From Candidatus Altimarinota bacterium (lineage in GTDB: Bacteria; Patescibacteriota; Gracilibacteria; UBA4473): a stretch of 8,607 bases of DNA. Shown in pieces: positions 4,493-8,607 of the stretch (within the stretch, counting starts at the first letter, position 1; every line of letters starts with the position of its first letter). The position numbers were made by a program, and so were the translations under genes. The stretch lies in assembly GCA_026982915.1 (NCBI GenBank), contig JALWQU010000025.1, forward strand, positions 1-8,607, in the 5' to 3' direction. The notes under the pieces are model-generated. The model did not search any database, was not told the origin of the DNA, and was given only the letters and a program-made list of their open reading frames with translations.

Positions 4493-5308
4493 ATGACAAC
4501 TACAACAATTGCAACCAGAAGTGACTTCAAAAATAATCTTGAAGCATACAAGCCAAACCTTGAGAAGCTTCTTGCTTCACAAGGACTAAGCGTGGACAAA
4601 TTCATGCAGACGGCACAAAACCTAATCAGCACAATTCCTAAACTCTTGGAATGTGATCCGAAGAGTCTATTCGCAGGGATTATGACTAGTGCCGAGCTAG
4701 GACTTTCTCTGAGCCCACACTCAGGAGAGTGTTACATTCTCCCTTACGACACCAAAAATGGAATGCTGGCACAATTCCAGCTCGGATATAAAGGGTTTGT
4801 GGAATTACTTTACCGAAGTGGTATTCAATCTGCTTGGGCGGAAGTAGTAAGAGAGAATGATAGATTCTCGATCGTTAAAGGTTCTGATCCTAAAATCGTA
4901 CACGAACCAGCTTTATCTGATCGTGGTGAAGCTACCGGAGCCTATGCCTGTATCAAGATCAATGGCGAAGTCGTCTTTGAGTTCATGAATGAAGACGAAA
5001 TCATGGCAATTAAGGCTATGAGTAAAGCTAAAAACTCAAAATATTCCCCATGGAATACGAACGACCCACAATTATGGATGTGGAAAAAAACAGCCTTCAA
5101 GCAATTAGTTAAAACTTTGCCAAAGTCCGGGAATTTATCGAAAGCGATTCAAATTGATAATACTGCTGAAATGGGGGGAAGTATCAACTTAAACGATCGT
5201 GGTGAAGTTGAAGTTGAAAATGTTTTTCAAGAACCTGAAAAAACAGGAGACGAAAAAAAGGAGGAACTTAGGGAAAAATCTAATTCTGTAACACCACAAC
5301 TACCATGA
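4493..5308 (+). CDS. recT: RecT-family single-strand annealing protein
   Basis: The 271 residues match RecT throughout: the helical N-terminal half with SLFAGIMTSAELGLSLSPHSGECYILPY (about 58-85), the core QFQLGYKGFVELLYRSG (about 94-110), the paired strands around RFSIVKGSDPKIVHEPAL and YACIKINGEVVFEFMNEDEI, and the closing PWNTNDPQLWMWKKTAFKQLVKTLPKS (about 186-212). These are the conserved blocks of phage RecT proteins, which coat 3' single strands and anneal them to complementary DNA. The last 37 residues (from about 235) form an acidic, variable tail, often used to contact SSB or a partner nuclease. The gene overlaps the nuclease-FtsK gene by ATGA (5305-5308), so the two are translationally coupled and very likely act together in recombination or concatemer formation. 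Confidence 0.96.
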   Translation: MTTTTIATRSDFKNNLEAYKPNLEKLLASQGLSVDKFMQTAQNLISTIPKLLECDPKSLFAGIMTSAELGLSLSPHSGECYILPYDTKNGMLAQFQLGYKGFVELLYRSGIQSAWAEVVRENDRFSIVKGSDPKIVHEPALSDRGEATGAYACIKINGEVVFEFMNEDEIMAIKAMSKAKNSKYSPWNTNDPQLWMWKKTAFKQLVKTLPKSGNLSKAIQIDNTAEMGGSINLNDRGEVEVENVFQEPEKTGDEKKEELREKSNSVTPQLP

Positions 5309-7311
5309 AAAAACAAGCACATACTTTCAGAGATTTAGAAGCTGATAAATTAGAAGAAGTTCTAAGTAATTATCTTGTTAATAGTTGGAGTTATTCAGGA
5401 ATTACAACTTTTGCTAGAAATGAAAAAGCTTTTGAAAAAACCTATATCTATAACGAAAAATGGAAAAAATCAGCATCAGCTATAGCAGGAAATGCATATC
5501 ATTTTGCTTTGGAAAATTATTTTAATGCTAAGAAATCAGGACAAGCGGTTGATTTAGTTGATTTAGAGACTTTAGTTTTTTCATACATAGATCAAGTAGG
5601 AGCAGATGAATGGAAACTCCAAAAAACAACTCCAACAATTGAAGATTGTAAGAAAAAAGCAGAAAAAATTGCTCTTGGTTGTCTGAATAATTTTCTAACA
5701 GAAATAGAAATATTTAATCAAATAGATGAAGTGTTAGAGGTGGAAGTTTATTTTGATGAGTTTCTTACTATCAATGGTGTAGATATTCCTTTGCCATGTC
5801 ATGGAAAGATCGATCTTATATTTAGGCATAAGAACGGGAAAATCATCGTCTTAGATCACAAGACGGCTACAAAATATACAGATGATAAAGATGTCCAATA
5901 TACACATGGGAAACAAGGAATTATCTACACAGTCGGATATGAGACAATATCAGAGAACAAAGTTGACGAAGTTTGGATTTGTGAAAATAAGTCATCCAAA
6001 AACAGAGATAAATCTCCACAGTTAAGAATCCATAAAATCAAAATGGATAAAGATACTCGTAGACTCTATGAAGCACAATTATATGAGCCACTAAGACGAA
6101 TGCTTGAGGCTGTTAGTAATCCTGATTATATCTACTTAATCAACGAAAATGACAACTTTGTAGATCGATCAGAATTATATGAATTTTGGGCAAGAACACT
6201 CATTGCAGAGGTTGATGATTTCGATATTCCCGAAAATAAAAAAGAACTAATAGAAAAAAGATTAAAAAAAGTTCGAGATACTTCGATCTCAAACATTTCT
6301 CCGAAAGTTATTAAGAACTTTCAAACGAATGCGTCAGCATTTATTACTTACGATTTATCCAATAAAAATATGTCTAATCAAGAAAAAATTCAGCATCGGC
6401 TCCGATCTTTTGGGATACCTGCACAAGTTGCTCACAAGTTTGAAGGGTATTCAAGTGATACTTACTTACTTGAAGTTCAAGCAGGAACCCCTTTTGATCG
6501 TGTATATCGACACAGACTCGATATCGCAAACGCTCTTGGCGTAAATAGTGTTAGAATGGACGAAAATTTATTTGTCTATCAAGGGAAATCTTACTTTGTC
6601 GTAGAGTCATCAAAACAAAGAGAGAAAGACTTACTTTTTGATAAGTCTTACCAAGTTGACTCAAAAATTCCGGTAGGGGTAAATAATTTCAGCGAGACGA
6701 TCTATTGGGATTTAGCTAATCCATCTACACCTCATGCTCTCGTGTGTGGGGCAACAGGATCCGGGAAATCAGTATGGCTCAAATCAACAATTGCTTATGC
6801 CCATCTTTGTGGTGTTGAGGAGATAATCATTTTTGATCCGAAATATGATCATGCTTTTCATGATGTTGCAGGTGCAGAAGTTATAAATGATGCAACTGAG
6901 TGTGAAGTCCGTTTGGATGAGTTAGTTGATGAGATGAATGAACGAATCAAAAATCGTGTAACGAAACTCACGATGATTGTTTTTGATGAGTTTGCTGATG
7001 CAGTTGCTCAATCTCGATCAACTTTTGGTAAAAATTCACGGCTAGAATCTAACTTACAACTACTTCTACAGAAAGGGCGATCTTGTGGATTTAGAATTAT
7101 TTCAGCAACGCAAAGAGCTTCAACGAAAATCATAAATGGAGACGCAAAAGTAAATTTCCCAGTTCTTATTTGCTTTAAGGTTCCTAAAGCTATTGATTCA
7201 AAAGTTGTTTTAGATGTAGAGGGGGCGGAAAGCCTCGCAGGACAGGGAGACGGACTCATTAATTCACCAGATTACGAAAACATACAACGATTTCAGGGCT
7301 TTTATATTTAA
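5305..7311 (+). CDS. Fusion of RecB-like PD-(D/E)XK nuclease and FtsK-type DNA translocase
   Basis: The 668 residues hold two enzymes. Residues about 25-290 form a RecB/Cas4-like nuclease: a start of the SWSYSGITTFAR type, H66 in GNAYHFALE, D170 in HGKIDLIF, D184-H-K186 in IVLDHKT and Q204xxxY208, the full catalytic set for cutting DNA with a metal ion. A basic linker (about 305-345) follows. Residues about 354-455 match the FtsK alpha domain (EKIQHRLRSFGI ... YLLEVQAGTPFDRV ... IANALGVNSVRM). Residues about 456-668 match the RecA-like beta motor: Walker A GATGSGKS (482-489), Walker B IVFDEFAD (D561, E562), ATQRAS (601-606) and the closing GAESLAGQGDGL. No FtsK gamma domain or membrane segment is present, and an Arg common in the DSRTILD motif is Lys (K633). 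Coupled to recT, it probably resects DNA ends while translocating. The first third is visibly more AT-rich than the motor half. Confidence 0.93.
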   Translation: MKKQAHTFRDLEADKLEEVLSNYLVNSWSYSGITTFARNEKAFEKTYIYNEKWKKSASAIAGNAYHFALENYFNAKKSGQAVDLVDLETLVFSYIDQVGADEWKLQKTTPTIEDCKKKAEKIALGCLNNFLTEIEIFNQIDEVLEVEVYFDEFLTINGVDIPLPCHGKIDLIFRHKNGKIIVLDHKTATKYTDDKDVQYTHGKQGIIYTVGYETISENKVDEVWICENKSSKNRDKSPQLRIHKIKMDKDTRRLYEAQLYEPLRRMLEAVSNPDYIYLINENDNFVDRSELYEFWARTLIAEVDDFDIPENKKELIEKRLKKVRDTSISNISPKVIKNFQTNASAFITYDLSNKNMSNQEKIQHRLRSFGIPAQVAHKFEGYSSDTYLLEVQAGTPFDRVYRHRLDIANALGVNSVRMDENLFVYQGKSYFVVESSKQREKDLLFDKSYQVDSKIPVGVNNFSETIYWDLANPSTPHALVCGATGSGKSVWLKSTIAYAHLCGVEEIIIFDPKYDHAFHDVAGAEVINDATECEVRLDELVDEMNERIKNRVTKLTMIVFDEFADAVAQSRSTFGKNSRLESNLQLLLQKGRSCGFRIISATQRASTKIINGDAKVNFPVLICFKVPKAIDSKVVLDVEGAESLAGQGDGLINSPDYENIQRFQGFYI

Positions 7312-7378
7312 AGCGGAAGTCTCATCGGTTATACGCCTTGGTGGAAGGATTGAGCCAAGAAAATTCATAGTGGTAGGG

Positions 7379-7394
7379 AACGCCTTAACGCCTT
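7379..7394 (+). repeat. Tandem AACGCCTT repeat
   Basis: AACGCCTT occurs twice without gap at 7379-7386 and 7387-7394, and ACGCCTT again at 7333-7339. These could be protein binding sites (iteron-like) or unpaired elements of the structured RNA. Confidence 0.6.
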
Positions 7395-7468
7395 AAATCA
7401 ATCCGAAGACCTGAGTAAGTCTCTAAAAGACTCGATAACCTATAAGAATTCTCGGAGTTCTTACACGC

Positions 7469-7494
7469 ATGGGGTGGAGGTTAGACCACCCCAT
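7469..7494 (+). other. Strong GC-rich hairpin
   Basis: ATGGGGTGG and CCACCCCAT form a perfect 9-base stem around AGGTTAGA. It is the most stable hairpin of the region and would end the recT-nuclease transcript unit. What follows on the plus strand is TCAAAAAAATT rather than a T-run, so an ordinary intrinsic terminator is not supported. Confidence 0.6.
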
Positions 7495-7526
7495 TCAAAA
7501 AAATTATTTACTAAAAAATATAAAAA

Positions 7527-7718
7527 ATGTTCAGGTTTATGAAACGGTTTCGGTTGGCGTGGGAGCTTACGAATAAGTTGGATTTTTACGATATCGCTAT
7601 TCCCGCGAAAAAGATAAAAAGCATGGTGAAAAATAAGAAAGTGTATTTCAAGGCCCACTGCGTTCGGTGTAGTGATCAAAGAGAGTTCTGGAAGCTTTTA
7701 ACCGAATTAACGAAATGA
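7527..7718 (+). CDS. Small basic CxxC protein, 63 residues
   Basis: The frame opens MFRFMKRFRLAWELTNKLDF after an A/T-rich stretch without a ribosome binding site. M5 at 7539 is an alternative start. It is strongly basic, with a predicted N-terminal helix, strands around IPAKKIKSMVKNKKVYFKAH, and a single HCxxC motif (H44, C45, C48) that could hold half a zinc site, for example in a dimer. A closing helix FWKLLTELTK follows. Its stop overlaps the next ATG (ATGA, 7715-7718). Not recognised; nucleic-acid binding is plausible from charge and the CxxC motif, no more. Confidence 0.65.
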   Translation: MFRFMKRFRLAWELTNKLDFYDIAIPAKKIKSMVKNKKVYFKAHCVRCSDQREFWKLLTELTK

Positions 7719-7993
7719 AAATAAAAGGAACGCTTTCGGGGTTCATTCTGAACCAATTGGCCACCAAAAACCGAACCAGTCGGGAGCTGATAAATCTTTA
7801 CGCGAGTATTCGGCATATGGAAGGGTGGGACTTTTACGCCATTAACCGGTGTACTGAATCACTTCGGAAAAAAGAAAACCTACTCAAAAAAGAAGGCTTA
7901 ATTGACCCGATAGGATCAGAACGGCTAGGACGATCAAAATCAGTTTTGTATCGGATCACCGAAGAAGGACGAAGAAAACTTAACCATAATTAA
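7715..7993 (+). CDS. Winged-helix DNA-binding protein
   Basis: Of the 92 residues, about 4-85 fit a winged helix-turn-helix: helix 1 SGFILNQLATK, a turn NRTSRELINLYASI as the second and recognition helices, a helix CTESLRKKENLLKKEGLI, and the wing GRSKSVLYRITEEGRRKL. The final YRITEEGRRKL strand-and-helix is the usual end of MarR/PadR-like and related wHTH domains. It overlaps the preceding gene by ATGA and lies 4 bases before the next. It is probably a regulator of the second early gene cluster, or an accessory to replication initiation given the initiator-type gene two places on. Confidence 0.75.
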   Translation: MKIKGTLSGFILNQLATKNRTSRELINLYASIRHMEGWDFYAINRCTESLRKKENLLKKEGLIDPIGSERLGRSKSVLYRITEEGRRKLNHN

Positions 7994-7997
7994 CAAA

Positions 7998-8135
7998 ATG
8001 CAAAAAATGAATTCACCACCAAAAGTTTCAGACCTAGATAATTTTGGGAAAATAGTGGCCATGTTTGGGGCCTACTTAAAAAATCCAAACGGAAACGGCA
8101 GATACTACAAAAAAAAATTCAATAAACAGATATGA
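7998..8135 (+). CDS. Hypothetical small protein, 45 residues
   Basis: The frame runs from the ATG at 7998 to the TGA at 8133, giving MQKMNSPPKVSDLDNFGKIV and ending GRYYKKKFNKQI. M4 (8007) is an alternative start. Its stop overlaps the ATG of the initiator-type gene (ATGA, 8132-8135) and it begins 4 bases after the winged-helix stop, so it fits the coupled pattern of the cluster. The first part is acidic to neutral with one helix (NFGKIVAMFGAYLKN). The Gly/Asn turn and the basic YYKKKF tail could bind nucleic acid. Not recognised. Confidence 0.6.
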   Translation: MQKMNSPPKVSDLDNFGKIVAMFGAYLKNPNGNGRYYKKKFNKQI

Positions 8136-8485
8136 GTAATAATAATCTACAAAAAGGGTTCACGATTCTGCCTCGCAGTTTCTATGAATCATTAGTCTGG
8201 CTAGAACCTCGTACTTTCTCGAAGGCTGAGTGTTGGATAGATCTCGTATCAATGGCGAAGTTTGAGCCCTGCTCACAGATCATTGGATACAGAACTATAA
8301 ATTTAAATCGTGGAGAATTTATTGCGAGTAGTCGGTTTCTTCAGAATCGTTGGGGGTTCTCCCTCGGAAAAACGAAAAATATCCTTAAATTTTTCGAAGA
8401 TAATAACCAAATTGACCGTAAAGTTGTCCATAAAATAACCGTCATTAAGCTGATAAACTACGACAAATATCAAAAAATAGAGTAA
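8132..8485 (+). CDS. Phage replication-initiator-type N-terminal winged-helix domain
   Basis: The 117 residues match the N-terminal domain of phage replisome organiser or DnaD-like proteins: KGFTILPRSFYESLVW, RTFSKAECWIDLVSMAKFE, LNRGEFIASSRFLQNRWGFS, KTKNILKFFEDNNQIDRK and a closing INYDKYQ. This domain is a winged helix that binds the origin. Family members usually continue for another 100-180 residues with a variable linker and a DnaD-type domain that recruits the helicase loader, but here a TAA follows seven residues after the INYD strand. The rest may be absent, lost, or encoded separately to the right. The overlap with the 45-residue gene supports the start. The right edge of the window hides the next genes. 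Confidence 0.8.
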   Translation: MSNNNLQKGFTILPRSFYESLVWLEPRTFSKAECWIDLVSMAKFEPCSQIIGYRTINLNRGEFIASSRFLQNRWGFSLGKTKNILKFFEDNNQIDRKVVHKITVIKLINYDKYQKIE

Positions 8486-8607
8486 CTATTCAGCCATTCT
8501 GAAAAAACAGCTCTAAAATTATAGAAAAAGAGCCAAAAAAGCCCCAAAAAAGTTTGACAGGATTTTGAGACAAAAAAGCAGTAGTCATGATAAAACATCG
8601 TTGATAA
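8486..8607. other. A-rich intergenic tail, no gene seen
   Basis: These 122 bases have stops in all plus-strand frames and no convincing start. Two CCAAAAAAG copies lie close together at about 8533-8552, and TTGACA occurs at 8554-8559, but no -10 box is found at a normal distance. A weak stem GCTCT/AGAGC (8510-8514, 8529-8533) would be followed by a T-run on the minus strand. Confidence 0.5.

Larger units (their letters stand above)
7312..7500 (+). ncRNA. Candidate structured RNA or folded intergenic region
   Basis: No gene starts in this 215-base gap. Several helices can be drawn: GGTTAT (7327-7332) with ATAACC (7435-7440); inside it GGATTGA (7347-7353) with TCAATCC (7398-7404); AGTCT (7418-7422) with AGACT (7428-7432); then TAAGAATTC (7443-7451) with GAGTTCTTA (7455-7463), one G-U pair, around a TCG loop; and ATGGGGTGG (7469-7477) with CCACCCCAT (7486-7494). 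CTTGG (7337-7341) with CCAAG (7355-7359) would cross the second helix, giving a pseudoknot or a switch. AACGCCTT is repeated in tandem (7379-7394), with a third ACGCCTT at 7333-7339, and AAGTCTC occurs at 7317 and 7417. It matches no RNA family I know. A start-less frame open from 7354 to 7539 is the main alternative (decayed coding DNA). Confidence 0.5.

Noticed and set aside
3528..5308. UGA recoding to glycine as in Gracilibacteria/Absconditabacteria
   Set aside because: TGA ends several genes exactly within ATGA overlaps, conserved glycines use GGN codons, and reading through gives no sensible extensions.
5305..7311. The FtsK half as a genome-packaging ATPase
   Set aside because: The coupled RecT, the fused RecB-like nuclease and the early-region position fit recombination better. 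No capsid or portal genes are nearby.
7320..7440. Possible group I intron: ATTGAGCCAAG resembles the conserved Q element (AATCCxxAGCCAAG)
   Set aside because: No matching P element precedes it. The only R/S-like pairing (AGTCT/AGACT) closes a 5-base loop, the region is too short, and both neighbouring genes are uninterrupted.
7469..7510. Intrinsic terminator after the nuclease-FtsK gene
   Set aside because: The hairpin is strong but is followed by A residues on the plus strand and by no T-run on the minus strand.
7312..7526. tRNA, tmRNA, RNase P RNA, SRP RNA or a self-cleaving ribozyme in the gap
   Set aside because: No acceptor/T-arm pattern, no tmRNA or RNase P signature. CTGAGTA...CGATAA does not fit the hammerhead core CTGANGA...GAAA.
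8500..8540. Minus-strand terminator (GCTCT/AGAGC followed by TGTTTTTT)
   Set aside because: Only a 5-base stem with a 14-base loop, and no minus-strand gene is visible to its right.
8554..8600. Promoter beginning TTGACA at 8554
   Set aside because: No acceptable -10 hexamer at 15-19 bases; the nearest (GATAAA at 8589) is 29 bases away.
1..8607. CRISPR array
   Set aside because: No regularly spaced repeats of 20 or more bases were seen; the repeats found are short and few.

Overview
The window reads as the early and lysogeny region of a temperate phage or prophage-like element. The host is probably a member of the Candidate Phyla Radiation (Patescibacteria). Three things suggest this: an integrase N-terminus of the YARKSTEDRKRQ...SIGDQ type common in that group, an AT-rich sequence, and very compact genes that almost all lack a Shine-Dalgarno sequence and start at a bare (A/C)C-ATG. 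TGA is used as a normal stop, often inside ATGA overlaps, so the UGA-recoding lineages (Gracilibacteria, Absconditabacteria) are unlikely. The host assignment is inference; the phage-like character is well supported.

Left half, minus strand, read from about 3046 down to 135: one tight operon of a helix-turn-helix repressor, a secreted staphylococcal-nuclease-like protein with a Lys/Arg-rich linker, a three-helix membrane protein with a coiled coil and a C-terminal globular domain, an unknown 89-residue protein, a small HTH-like protein and a serine integrase. The integrase keeps only its first ~46 codons. It then runs into what looks like the end of an insertion sequence, whose IS4-like transposase starts at 71 and leaves the window at base 1, behind a fold-back terminator at 87-114.

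Centre: a 149-base divergent control region (3044-3192) carries a consensus plus-strand promoter overlapped by a palindromic operator, and a minus-strand promoter that would give a nearly leaderless repressor mRNA, as for lambda cI.

Right half, plus strand: a ribbon-helix-helix protein, then four overlapping small genes including two membrane proteins, and a 51-residue protein. The recombination pair follows: RecT and, overlapping it by ATGA, a 668-residue fusion of a RecB-like PD-(D/E)XK nuclease with a complete FtsK alpha-beta DNA translocase motor. This nuclease-motor-annealase set is the most interesting content of the window. It resembles in logic a phage RecE/RecT or Red pair merged with a HerA-NurA or AddAB type resection motor.

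After it comes a 200-base non-coding stretch with several nested helices, a candidate structured RNA. Last is a second run of coupled small genes: a CxxC basic protein, a winged-helix protein, a 45-residue protein and a 117-residue replication-initiator-type N-terminal domain. Several genes here are under 60 codons and were read directly from the sequence.
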